Shown here: positions 11,640-23,016 of the stretch, piece by piece
Layout: the number at the start of each line of letters is the position of its first letter
Position numbering within the stretch: the first letter of the stretch is position 1
Assembly (NCBI RefSeq): GCF_019112545.1
Contig: NW_025064907.1
Span: 124,001 to 188,000 of the forward strand
DNA from: Guyanagaster necrorhizus
Taxonomy: Eukaryota > Basidiomycota > Agaricomycetes > Agaricales > Physalacriaceae
Reading direction: 5' to 3'
DNA: 64,000 bases
Notes under the pieces: generated by a model
Told to the model about the DNA's origin: nothing
The model's database searches: none
What the model saw: only the letters and a program-made list of their open reading frames with translations
Position numbers and translations under genes: made by a program

Positions 11640-12091
11640 TATTATGATTTTTCTCTTTTTTTATCTTATTTTATCTTATCAGATGTTTATCTTATCACAG
11701 GATGCTTAGGACTATGGGACAGTTGCCACATGACAGGAGAGAGTACAATAGGTAAACCATGACAATGAGCTAACAATGCCTTGACAACAGACAATACTCA
11801 TTTGTCATATCATAGACAATCAGACATCATAGCATCACCATGCAGAAGACCATAACAGTGTAGGATTATATTTATCTTCATGAACAGGTATATAAGTAGG
11901 ATAGCTCTCACTGTAGATATCCAACTTCAAGCTAAAGTTTATCCATATTATTTCTCTCCTCAAGCCTAGCTTGTTTTGCCTTAGATGCACAGTCTAAATA
12001 ACATAGAAAAGTGGACTCTGATGTGACTATATGAACACAATACAGTGCTCATTTATCACTTGTTTAAGCCATATGCAGTTTGAGTCTAACA
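11640..12091 (+). repeat. 3' LTR of element E (plus orientation)
   Basis: A 452-bp LTR that is the reverse-oriented relative of the LTRs at 2866, 4350 and 9417. It opens TATTATGATTTTTCTC, where the family consensus opens TGTTATGATTTTTC, a G-to-A change, and closes TAACA. It contains a TATA-like 'tatataagtaggat' and the degenerate start block 'aacttcaagctaaag'. It follows a polypurine tract, as a 3' LTR should. Confidence 0.82.
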
Positions 12092-12715
12092 GAGAGCTGC
12101 TTGGAGTTCATCAATGGTAGTTTGTTCAGCTTTAAGCATTATCAGTCTTAATGCATATCTGGGCTTGTCAGAGAAATGATCATATTCCTGTATTTCTATG
12201 TCAATTGCTTGGAGATCATAATTTTCATAATGTTCTATTCTAAATGCTGTCAACAAAATGTTAGAGGATTCCTCTGTTTGGGGATTAGTGACTATGGGAT
12301 GTATGTTATATTTCTTCTACAATTGTTCTATGACTGTTTTGCCATTCTCTCCTACTACTACTGTTTCATCCCCTAGTTAAATGTGATCAGCAGGGTCCAT
12401 ATTAAGAGAATAATAGATTATGTATTGTTAAAGGTCAGTTCAATTTGTATCTGCTAGTTTCTAATGTGTCCACCACTGTATAGCAGAATGACTATTCAAA
12501 AGCTTCAAGTTTAACTGGATCCTAGTGAACTGTTATTGATAGTTAGATATGTGGATGCACAAACATTGGTGGTGGAGCCAGTGATGGAGCACATATAGAT
12601 ATAGACTACAACCAATAATTAGTCCTCTTTTATCCTCAACTCCAAGGTTATGATACTCTTTGGTCTGACTCAAGTCCAATAGTAAGAGTTCACACTTGAG
12701 GAGTTTTGAAAGTAA
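12092..12715. other. CpG-poor repeat remnant between two retroelements
   Basis: No identified feature. A minus-strand frame from about 12,370 down to 12,092 is nearly open (one TAG) and reads like a coding relic with segments such as TVIEQL and DKPRYALRLIMLKAEQTT, but I do not recognise the family. Confidence 0.3.
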
Positions 12716-12720
12716 AAAGC

Positions 12721-12868
12721 TGTTGCTGACAGGTTATTTTCACACAATGAATAATGGCCAGACTGAGTATGATGGTCAATTGCTTAAAGGCAGTTGACTG
12801 TTGACTCAGGACAAAACTGTCTATGCTTATATAAGATTGACATCAGATACTTGTATCATCCTGCAACA
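12721..12868 (-). repeat. 3' LTR of the copia element (148 bp)
   Basis: Begins TGTTGC and ends GCAACA. It is nearly collinear with the right LTR (shared 'ttattttca', 'gaataatggcca', 'caattgcttaaaggcag' and 'gacaaaactgtctatgctta') but lacks the 54-bp internal segment present there. Bounded on its left by target duplication AAAGC. Confidence 0.92.
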
Positions 12869-12877
12869 CACTCTCTC
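12869..12877 (-). promoter_or_regulatory. Polypurine tract of the copia element
   Basis: On the element strand GAGAGAGTG abuts the 3' LTR. It is a purine run in the correct place for plus-strand priming. Confidence 0.7.
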
Positions 12878-12929
12878 AACACAATACTTCTCAGAGTTCA
12901 AGATCCAACAGCCTGATCATGTGAGTCAT

Positions 12930-15900
12930 CTTCTCCTTCTCCAAGGCTTTTGTGAAAATGTCAGCAGGCATATCTTCTGTGTGAAGATGTTCAATATGTA
13001 TGTGCCCCCACTCAACCTTGTCTTATAACCAGTAGAAGTGGAGGTCAAGATGTTTGACATGACCATGATGGTTAGGATTGTGAGCAACAGAGAGAGCAGA
13101 CTGGTTGTCAATCAGCAGTGGAAATGGCAACAGATGATGGAAACCAAATTCTGTGAACAGATTTTACAGCCACAGAATTTCCTGTCCAGCAGAGATGGCA
13201 GCCACATATTCAGCTTCTGTGGTCAATAAGGTTACTATAGATTGTAGCTGGCTCATCCAGCTGACTGCACCTGCACCCATCTTGACAACATATCCTGAGG
13301 TTGAGTGTCCATTGTCTGGATTTTCACTATGATCTGCATCTGTGTACATTTTGAACAGCTCTGTGTTTGTATTGTCAGATGAATATGTCAATTTTAGGTC
13401 AATTGTCCCTCTTATGTATCTGAGGAGGCATTTCAGGGCCTTTCAATATCTCAATCCAGGGTTTTTACTGAACCATGATAGGATGCTGACTGTAAAAGCT
13501 ATGTCAGAATGAGTGGCAATAGCCAAGTATGCTACAGAGCCAAGGATCTGGAGATATGGGATGTGTCACATGGTTTTCCATTCATCTGGAGTAGCAGAGG
13601 CCATTGAGCTAGATAGCTTAGTGTGTGGATCAAGAGAAGTACTAATACTGTTACAGTCAGACATTCCAGTATGTTTTAGGATTTTTTGGATGTACTGTAG
13701 TTGAGAGAGTGTGAGTGTTCAGTTTAGATGGTCTCTGTGTATTTTGACACCAAGGAGGAATGAAGTTTGACCCAGATTGTGAAGTTTGAAGTGCTTCTTG
13801 AGGTCATCAACAACATATTATGCAGACTCTATGGACTTTGCAGCAATTGTTACATCATCAACAAACACAGGGATGATAATCTGAGCATCATCTCTCTTGT
13901 ACACTCATATGCTGTGTTCACAGCATACTCTGTCAAAGCCCATCTTGGTCATAGTGCTGTGGAGCTTTTTGTGCCATTCATGTCCAGTCTGCTTCAGTCT
14001 ATAGATGGACTTGAAGAGATGAAGCATCCAGCTCTTGTTCTTTGTCTCAAATCCCTCTGGTTGTTGAAGGTATACCTTCTCTTTCAGATTACCATTCAGA
14101 AACACTGATGAGATGTCCACACTTCAGAGCTTCAGATCCTCAGGTGCAGTAAGAGTGAAGACTGTTTGGATGGCTGCCTATTTTGAAGTAGAAGAGAAGA
14201 TTTCAGTGTAGTCAAAACCTGGCCACTGTGAGTACCCTTTTGCAACATAGCATGCCTTGTAGCATTCAAAGGATCCATCAAGATTATGCTTCACTTTGAA
14301 GATCTATTTTCCATCTATAGCCTTTCACTCTGAAAAGAGCTTCACAAGCTCAAAGGTGTCACTTTCCTGCAGTGCATTCAATTTCTGCTGAGCTGTCTCA
14401 TACCATTTTTCACTTTCCTCTCCTGGCTAAGTCATCACCTCTGTAAGTGTCTTTGGCTCATCATTGGATATAGATGCTTAGTTTGCCATCTTCACTGCTA
14501 TCTGAAATGCAAGCTTAAGAGCTTCTGTATATGTGATATAGTCATCATCATGCAATACAAAAGTCATTCCTGTGACAATGTCTGTCTCAGTAAGCTCTGG
14601 CTCAGCAGTGGTTTCATTAATGGGATCAAAAACAGGTTCATCTGAGTCTGGTAAGTTCATCACATTGGTGCCAGAATGTTTATGGCAAAAACCACATCCA
14701 GTGTTTAGAGATAGAATTATAAGGCCTTTGGAGTCATATTGTGGCTCAAAGCATGCCTGAAAACATGAGAGTGGTGAAGAGAATGTAGGAGATGTCAAAA
14801 GACTTAATAGTGGAGTAAGAGATGATTCTGGAGATGTTTGCATATCTGGTAGAGTGGATGGAGCTGACTTATATGGCAAGAATGGTGATGATGAGAGTTG
14901 CTCAGATGGCAGAGATAGCTTATCAGTAAGTATGTCCTCTCTCTCTTAATAAGACATCATTGCATCAGATATAGCAGTATCTGTGCTGTTATGTCTGTTT
15001 GTGGGAGGTGTATCATCACCAAGAAGATTTATAATATTTCTGTAGTTTCCAGGAAATACACTCTTATCAAATATAGCATGGCTGGAGGTGATGAAGCACT
15101 GCATAGAAGAGTTCCAGAATAGCCAGCCTTTTACTCCCTCTGGATACCCAACAAAGATACATTTTTGAGTATGTGACTCTAATGCTTGACATCTTTTTCT
15201 TCATATTAGCACATATGCAAGGCATCCAAACATATGAAAGTGGAATATATCTGGTTTTCAATGATTTGGGTCCCATTCTGTGAAGGGTGTGGTGTTTGAA
15301 AGAGGATCTGTGGAAATGCAATTTTGGATATAGATGAATACTTGAAGAGCAAGATTCCAAAATGATGGTGGGAGATATGACTCATTTAGCATGGCAGTGA
15401 TGGCCTCTGCAATCATGCAGTTGGCTCATTCTGCTGTACTATTCTGGTATAGTTCATCAGGTTCAGTGTGTCACCTTTTGATCCTATGCTCAGCACAGAA
15501 GTTGATAAACTTCTTTCCCATATATTCACCATCTTTGTCTTTCTGAAACTCAATGATTTTGAGTTCTGGATGGGTATTCTCTGCATATGCTTTGAATTGC
15601 TTGAAGGCATTAAAGACATCACTTTTATACTTCAGAGATGTGATGGCCCAAGTGTCAGATGCACTGCAGATGAATGTTGTCTAGTAGCAATAGCTCTCTG
15701 GAGTTGTGACAGGCATTGGACCTTTGATATCACTGTATACTCACTTAAGAAGATGTTTCTTCTACTCTGAGGGGCCATGAGAAACATTGTGGCAATGCTG
15801 TTTGCCAGTGAGATATGGTGTGCAGATAGGATCAGTTAGGAGACCTGACTCTCACTTCATTCCAGTTACTAGCTGCTTTATGTGCATGTGCTATATAGTG

Positions 15901-17293
15901 TCCATGTTTTGATGACAGCAATATCTATGCCAAAGTGTATTGTCCATTCAGCAGGTACTTGTGGAGCTTGAGTTTGCAATAATAGTGGCTGATTTTGAGA
16001 ATAAATATGTGGTAGCATTGACATAGCTGATATTGCTCTCATTTACAGTTGCAGTAAATTGAATCTTTTCACCCTGGCTGAAAGTGACATCTGACCCAGT
16101 GATTGAGATCTTAAATCTCTTTTCCTGTGTGAGATGATAGAGTGATAAGAGATTACTTTTCAATGCTGATACATATAGTGTGTCAAGAAGTCCCACCACT
16201 GAGCCTTTCTCCCTCAGAATCTCTGGCTCCAGTACTACTGATCCAATCCCTGCTGAATAGATGACTGAATTGTCTGCAAGACAAATGGGAACAACATATG
16301 GAGCATAGAGTCAGAACCATTGTCAGTGAGGGGTTATATGATGAGAAGCATCTGTATCAGTATTCTAATAAGATATGGCAGGTGATGATAAATCAGTACT
16401 TGCTTGGCTAGCAGTCTCCTCCTTTGTCTTGGCAGAGTTAGCAGCTCCCAAATCCTTCTTTTCAGCCCCCTTGTGATGATGCTTTTCAGCAGTATGGTCA
16501 GCAGCACATTTACAGTCCTGTTTAAGTGAGAGCTTCTTAGTTATACACTCTTCCTCTGCATGATTCTCACAAAGGCACCATCCACATTTTGCAGTGGCAT
16601 TGATAGCTGGATTTGTGGCTGAATGGAAAGGTGTGGCTTTAAGAGCAACAGAGACTGCTAGGTCACTGGCACACAGCTTTTGATTGTTTTCTTCATTGTG
16701 AAATGCAGTGCAGAGTCCTTCAAGAGTGAGCTTATTGGAGAGAAGGAATAGTGATGTGACAAAGTTTCCAAATTCAGGCTGAGAGTGTGCACAAATCAGG
16801 GTTATAATGAGAAGCTCTTCTTCTAACTGCAGGAGACCAAAATGAACAAGGTGCAGAGCATGGATATGACTTATGATTTGAGTGCTCTGACTGGCAAGGT
16901 CTGGAAGTGACTCTTCTGTCTCCCTCTTGAGATTGAAGAAGCTGTCATAGGCTACAAATCAAGTTGCTGGTTTTCTTTGCTGATAGTGTGCCTTTAATGT
17001 GTCCCACATCCTCTCTGGATTGTCAAGGCAGCTCTTGACATGAGCCTTCTGGAATTCATCAAGGCAGAGGTAGATCATGCCAGCAGCTGATACCTGAGTC
17101 TCCTTCCAGTTCTTCCAGTTCTTCTTCTTCTGGTATGTTGGCTTCTTAGGGTCTGCAAACTCTGGTTCAGGATCATGGTGATAAGATACTCACAGTGAGT
17201 TTTGAGTAGGGCTGACATGTTTTCTTTCCACTCACCATAATTAGAGGCATTTAGGTTGTTGAAGCCTTTTTTGATTATGTCAAAGGATGGCAT
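12930..17293 (-). pseudogene. copia gag-pol polyprotein, broken
   Basis: Pieces of one polyprotein, read right to left. Gag starts near 17293 (MPSFDIIKKGF, then NASNYGEWKENM). A CCHC knuckle CGWCLCENHAEEEC lies near 16550-16600. The protease active site reads TDTDASHHITPH near 16335-16375, where DTGA is expected, so the Gly is replaced by Asp. A LADNSVIYSAGIGSV block and the pre-integrase segment (15948-16199) follow, then integrase remnants (about 15067-15622). Reverse transcriptase has DISSVFLNGNLKEKVYLQQP and SIYRLKQTGHEWHKK (13905-14120). RNase H has MYTDADHSENPDNGHSTSGY and TEAEYVAA (13164-13391). Stops and frame changes separate all blocks, and no part could give the full enzyme. Confidence 0.9.
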
Positions 17294-17400
17294 GATGTAT
17301 GTGGTGATATTGTTTCAGTAGTGAAGTGACTGATGGAGAGATAGCAGGGCACAAGCAAGATGCAAAGATGAAAAAAAAACTCAAAATAGGCCTTAAAACA

Positions 17401-17414
17401 CAGGGCTCATAACC
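17401..17414 (-). promoter_or_regulatory. Primer-binding site matching the initiator-Met tRNA anticodon arm
   Basis: The plus strand reads CAGGGCTCATAACC, identical to the anticodon stem-loop of eukaryotic initiator tRNA-Met (CAU anticodon), so the element strand is complementary to it. It touches the 5' LTR with no gap. This is priming by an internal tRNA fragment, as described for Drosophila copia, not by the tRNA 3' end. Confidence 0.82.
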
Positions 17415-17616
17415 TGCTGCAGGCAAGTTATTTTCATGCAGTGAATAATGGCCAGGCTGAGTACAATGGTCAATTGCTTAAAGGCAGAGGTACATATGAC
17501 TACTACTCACCTGAGTACAACAGTCAATTGCTTAAAGGCAGTTGACCATTGACTCAGGACAAAACTGTCTATGCTTATATAAGATTGACATCAGGTACTT
17601 GTGTTGTCCTGCAACA
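17415..17616 (-). repeat. 5' LTR of the copia element (202 bp)
   Basis: Begins TGCTGC (one change from TGTTGC) and ends GCAACA. Compared with the left LTR it carries 54 extra bases that partly duplicate the 'tgagtacaa.ggtcaattgcttaaaggca' segment. Target duplication AAAGC follows. Confidence 0.92.
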
Positions 17617-17621
17617 AAAGC

Positions 17622-18368
17622 AGATATCATTTCTCTGCAAAGTAGCTACTTATATACTATTCTTATGAGCTAACTATAGTCATTTGGAGTCATCTTATTC
17701 TTGTGACTCATTCTGACTAGAAAGGGACTATTCTTCACATCCTATCACACACTCCACATGAGCTGATGGATGTTTCTTTAAGATGTTTACAACAGAAAAC
17801 ACTCATATAATCATGGAAAGACTGGATGTTTACTATCATAAACACCAAAAGAAACAGACCATGTGTTTTCTGAGATATTGTGGGAACAAAGACACCATCA
17901 GAAAAACTGGTATGAAATACCAAATATCATATATGACAAAGCACCAGCAAGTAATCATGGTATGAATGATATTATGTACTTCTTTAGGTAGTTCATGACA
18001 AAATTTCAGGCTGAAAGACTGATGCAAACATGAGAAAGAAAACATATAGTATTTAACTATATTTGTACTGTACAGTTTCTACACCTGAAACATTGATATA
18101 AAAAACATGCCGGTGTTTATGAACAGTGGTTCCAGCATAAAGTGCTTTGGTCATGCTGGCGTTGCGGCAACCATACCATAGACAAGCGTTCCGGATCACC
18201 GAACATTATACGCACATTCAGTTGCACGTATCAAGCGATGACCTTCCGATTATAACAAGAGAACAATTCCGCCGCATGCCATAATCCAGACGGTTTGACG
18301 TGATAGTAGAAGAATATTCTAATAGTCTGCAGATATTCTAATGTTCCATAGGCTAGTATAGGAGGCTA
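17622..18368. other. Transition from CpG-poor repeats to CpG-normal DNA
   Basis: No gene. CpG is almost absent up to about 18,100 and becomes frequent from 'catgccggtgtttatg' (about 18,105) onward, marking the edge of the repeat block just downstream of the F-box gene. Confidence 0.5.
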
Positions 18369-19903
18369 TCATGGCAATACGCAACAGATTCCAAAAGAGA
18401 ATCCTTCCATAACACACCCCTCAAATTCTTCTAACATGAAGCTTTCGATGGCCTCAGCGTACCATCTTTCACGGAAGTACAATTTCAGAGTTTGTAGACG
18501 TTCAACTCGGTGAGATTGGCCGATATTCCAACGAGACCAAACCATCCCCATGAGCTCTGTCCCTGTAAAGCTTCTACCTCCAATAAAGAGATGGCGCAGA
18601 CGCGGTAAAATCACGTCCTTCGAAGATGTATGGTCCACTGTGAGTTCCTCCAAGACTTCCGGAGTAAACACGTCGCTGCTCGTAATGCGAACGTCTTCGA
18701 GGGTGGGTGTAGAGCGAAAGAGGTTCAAAAGGTCCGCAGTGAGAACGACACCATAATCGAATTGCAGTACGGTGATTGACGGTTGTGAACGATGAATGAG
18801 ACGACATGTCGATGCAAAAGTGCCCGCCGCCTGGCTATCCTGCCAAGAACAAACCTTCAGAGTGGAAAAAGTACAGGTAGTGTAAGTCTATTGAGGACTT
18901 GTTGGAAAATCGACACAAAATTAAATACATCATAGTCGGAAATCCATGATGAAAGTTCCAGGACTCGGACTCGAGAACAAACGAGAGGGAAGTTTTGGCG
19001 AAATTCAATGTCTGCGGAAGCACGACCTATGCGTAGAACGCACTCCTCGACCTCTTTGAGCTCCCTGAGAAGATTTAAATGATGATGTGGCTGAGAGACA
19101 TTGGCCCAATAACGCCCACGAGAGTGCTCGCTCTTACACTGCTTTAACAAATTCCAAGGGAAGTCGAAGTTCTGCTGAGGGTTCTTGATATCGATCATTT
19201 CGACAGATCTGAGGTTCGGGGTAAACAAGAACAGGCGCATACGAGGATACCCGACAAGATCTCCGTCCGACGAGCCAAGGAGAGTCAGGATCTCTAGCAA
19301 TGGTAAAGATAGTTGCAGGGCGGGTAGCTTGGACAAGAGGATCACGGGAAGGTCAAGAGAAAGCTCTCGGATGCGGGCAGAAGATGAGGATAGGATGGTA
19401 ATCAACTGTATAGGCAGATTCTCTGCGGTAGACTTGGTCCTATCAACGCAGATGGACATGGATAGTGGGTATGTTTGCGAGCGGTTCAATTGTAGACATA
19501 GACATAAAGAATAAGTATCGTCGCGAAAGTTGTCATCTGTGATAGAAATATTCACAGAAGACCACAATTGCTGGAAGGACAGAGCTACACTTCTCCACCT
19601 GGCTGAGACACCCGACACAGACCACGGCGAATTTCCCACTGAGGCCACATTCCGAATGACAGGGTTCGTATCGGAGTGTGTTTGCTCGAGAGTAGCAAGA
19701 AATATTTTGCAAAGCAGCTCGGATGGGAGGCGCTGAATCGGACTGATAATGCTCCGTCTTTCACGCAACGCCTCCGAGATGCGGGCATGCTGCTGGTCCA
19801 ACACATCCATCTTTTCTTTCAATTGTTTCTCCAACTCATGAAGGCTCGATCTCTCCAAGTAGAGACAGTGGAGGTCTTGGTCGTACGAGGATATCATTGC
19901 CAA
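18369..19903 (-). CDS. F-box domain protein with a 2-nt frameshift
   Basis: An F-box protein of the kind expanded in Agaricomycetes; such proteins link SCF ubiquitin ligases to targets. The N-terminus has a coiled coil (about residues 15-50, SLHELEKQLKEKMDVLDQQH) followed by the F-box (IISPIQRLPSELLCKIF, about 52-75), then Leu-rich repeats-like sequence. The 348-residue frame ends at a TGA near 18857 just after LTLPVLF, but a second frame continues collinearly (STLKVCSWQDSQ, ending SFGICCVLP at 18369) for about 160 more residues. Removing two T from the T5 run near 18868-18872 would join them in the natural family pattern. A 35-nt GT..AG segment would also restore the frame but is very short for an intron. 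It may be a recent pseudogene, a sequence error, or spliced. Confidence 0.75.
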
Positions 19904-20698
19904 TAGTGCGTTCTCTTGGAGGGGCAGTCAGAGATTTTTGTCATGATTTCGTGTGACTGAAAAGAGATGAGTGCACTGCGTCATGGAAAAGGGAGGTGAT
20001 TATACCGAAAAAAAAAAAAAGAAAGGCGATATAGCTATGGCTTGTTGAGCTCTATGGAATAGCTAGTTCGAGTACAGTGTCAGCGCAGCGACTACGCAAC
20101 AACTTTGGAAGCTCGTGGTCACGATTTGTCACAGACAAAACTCCCACGCCTCCTGACTTCAGTTTCGACTGCAGCGGCACTGGTAGCTTTCCGACTTCGA
20201 TTCAAGGAATATCGGTTTATCTTTGCCTCAATAACCATCCTATCCAACTTTAACTGTTCTGTAGTACCAGTCCAGTAATCAAAGACACTGGGCCCCCTTG
20301 ATCTCTGGTTTCGAAGCACATCCATCGAGGCTTAGCCAAAATATATCCAAATAAAACACATGGAAGGTGACATAGAAAGAACTCCTACAAAATCTATGGA
20401 AGGCGGGCGTCATCTTTTTCACCTTTGTTCCAAACAAACATACTTCGTAAGAGCTCCACACACCTGCGGGTTTCTGAAGGTAATAGGATGTCAGGAATGG
20501 AGTGAACAACGTTTTTTCTGTTTTAGACACCGTCATGTTCCAGTATGATGTATAAACGTGAGGTGACTATCGACATCGCACAAGCTTGACTTACTTTTTC
20601 TGGTCCGTAAGAGGTGAAAACCACGGCCCAAGCTGGACCTGAAAAAAGAAGCGGACTACTTCTAGCAGCAAAATAGACAGTATACTTCCACTTGTATT
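19904..20698. other. Intergenic, upstream of the F-box gene
   Basis: Contains a poly-A run near 20008-20021 and the 8-bp target duplication CTTGTATT (20691-20698) of the adjoining MITE. I see no gene. Confidence 0.4.
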
Positions 20699-21141
20699 TA
20701 GTGATGTCCGGCTGGTTCGGCTGGTTCTTTTGGGCTGGGGCTGGGGCTGGGGCTGGGGCTGGGCTTTGAAGGGTCAGATAGTGACAAAGTGTGAGCCCGA
20801 GCCTTGAGTCCGCCAAAGCCCACCTCGGGCTGGGCTCAGATCGGGCCGGGCTGGGTAGTTGGTCAGGCTTTTAGTGTCTATAAGCATGAGATGAGGTATA
20901 GAAGTCATATCTATACTATGTTTTGCTGTAAATCACCGTATTGATGTTTTAACAGGACAAAGAAATTTTACTCAACTGCTACAAGACTGGTATTACAATG
21001 CTACCATAAATGAACAAGGTTTGGGCTTTCCATAGCTTGAGCCTGCCAAAGCCTGCTACCAGTGTCGGGCTTTTCATTCAGGGTCGGGTCGAGCTGGGTC
21101 AGGCCGGGTCACAGGCTTTAAGCCTGACCCCGACACCACTA
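20699..21141. mobile_element. Non-autonomous hAT-type MITE with 8-bp target duplication
   Basis: A 443-bp element with inverted ends TAGTGATGTC and GACACCACTA (9 of 10 matching as inverted repeats). It is flanked by a perfect 8-bp direct repeat CTTGTATT at 20691-20698 and 21142-21149. An 8-bp duplication and TAGTG-type ends indicate the hAT superfamily. It encodes no transposase. Both ends are rich in GGGCTGGG/CGGGCC-type words, including a short (CTGGGG)n array at 20734-20762, which lets the two arms pair further inward. Confidence 0.85.
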
Positions 21142-21149
21142 CTTGTATT

Positions 21150-23016
21150 ATTCTCTGAGAAGCGGTAAAACTGAACGACCTTATCGATCTTCGGTTCATG
21201 CAACTACTATAGAAGCATATAAGATTGCATTATCCAGTAGAGTAGCAGAAGGTACATCTGGAAGAGGGGAGGGAAGATGCGGTATGCCTAATGCATTCGC
21301 GCGCTCCATCTCCTGAGTAGTAGGCTCATAATTTGCGGTGCATGGTATTCACACAGAAAATTATGGTTTCTTTCGTCTTGTCATATCCTTATGGAATACT
21401 GAGAAATTGGAGGAAGCAGAGCGACACATGATGAATGACAAACCGATGTCATCCAGAAACCGCGAGTATTAGCTCTATGCGCATGGTATACTCCGAAGAA
21501 ACCAATGCATTTAGCGAAATGATTGTCTATCAGAGCCGAGGCTACGAGGATCAAGAGAAGACGCGCTCCTAATGCAAACAGAGATGAAACTCGGTTCTAT
21601 CTCAGTGCACGTCCTGATAAGCGGCGTGAATATATGCTGAAAAGTACGATCGCTGAGAACATACATCATCTCGGGCACGAAAACGAAAAATGTCCGGTTA
21701 CGAGAAGCTTCCGTGGCGGTACTATCGACTACCTAGACTTTCGAGTGGAAGATAAACGTCTGACCATCGTCCTTGGTTCTTTGATGCCGCGAAGGTCTTA
21801 CTGTTAGTCACACAGGCCAAGAATTAAAGTCTGGACCAGTGCCCTCTGACAGGAAATTCGTCGAACATGATTTCCCCAGATTCATCCGTCCGTATAGCCA
21901 GCCTCTAGATAATTAGGTGATATGCAGTTCATCATACCGGTGGTCCTTATTGCCTTGTTACTATGAAATCGGCAGCGCCCTAATTCCTGATAGGAAGTGC
22001 ATCAGTGGCGATTCTTGCCTCTTTTCTCTCCGGTGTTCTTCATTGATATGACCGAACTTTCCTAAAGCCGAAATTTAAGGGACTTCGTGCAGGTGTTCAT
22101 CCGGCTAAATGAACATTTTGGTTGATATTATTACTTGGAACACAGTCCAAGAGCTGAAGTGCTGAAGAGCGACGACTCATAGAGGACGGTGAGCAACCTT
22201 GCTAAAACTTTAACCAAGCATCAAGTCAGTGCGGTGGCCATGTATCACACAAAATAACGCACGATTACTTATTATAATGTACATATATTCAGCTGAGATA
22301 TTTTGACTCGACGCGACGAAGAGGTTGGCGCAAAACAAGCGAGCCACGTGGGCATTCGTCTTCCATTGCAAATTAGACGCCTCCTTGCCTTCTGACCACC
22401 ACCATGATTTCCTCTTATCGATATATCCTCCCTGTATAGCAGGTACCCGCCGTCGAAGGCTCCTTACCGTCAATTTAAGAATGGATGTCAGGTTAGGGTA
22501 TCTTCGACCACGAGGCTCTCGAATATCTCCTTCAGGCACCTCGTGCTTTACTGGCGACGCGTGGTACTGGACTTCGCGAAACATTGGCAGGGGCTGGAAA
22601 TTTGCAATGTGTAACTTTCATCTCAACGTTCATTACAGATTCCGACGCGAAATGCATTTTCGTGCAGGTTCTTATTGTGCATCATCTGGGGTCTCCTCGC
22701 TCTAACACGCTGTGGAAAGCGAGGCCCAGCGCGTAGTGAGTAACCTTTTACGTCCAATACAATTCCTTTCTTGTCGACATACAGAGTGCCATAGTGGAGG
22801 GAAATTTGCCACCACTATCATTCATCACTGCAAAGGCGAAGGAACTTTTTCATTGCTGTGCCACAGTCGGGGCCACCTTGCCTCCGAAGACAATAACAAA
22901 CCTGGTTTTGTTTCAGCCGCTGTAGCTTCGCTTCGTCTACAGTATAAATTCCTTTGTCGACAACTACCGCGCTTTGATATCTTTACCCCGACCCGCCCGT
23001 TTGCACATCAATCAAA
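21150..23016. other. Intergenic, no confident gene
   Basis: Several modest open frames (21523-21807 plus, 22210-22584 minus) lack recognisable domains. The minus frame starting at 22584 (MFREVQYHASPVKHE) could be a first exon ending at a GTAAGG donor, but no downstream exon is convincing. A TATA-like 'agtataaattcc' near 22943 precedes the gene at 23017. Confidence 0.35.

Larger units (their letters stand above)
12716..17621 (-). mobile_element. Complete but dead Ty1/copia retrotransposon
   Basis: All landmarks of a full-length element are present. The target duplication AAAGC is at 12716-12720 and 17617-17621. LTRs with TGTTGC/GCAACA ends lie at 12721-12868 and 17415-17616, a polypurine tract at 12869-12877 and a primer-binding site at 17401-17414. 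From right to left the domains run gag, zinc knuckle, protease, integrase, reverse transcriptase, RNase H, which is the copia order (integrase before RT). Every domain is interrupted by stops. The two LTRs differ in length (148 and 202 bp). Confidence 0.95.

Noticed and set aside
20734..20762. Pro-Ala repeat frame encoded by the (CTGGGG)n array
   Set aside because: The array lies inside the arm of a MITE and the frame is a by-product of the repeat.
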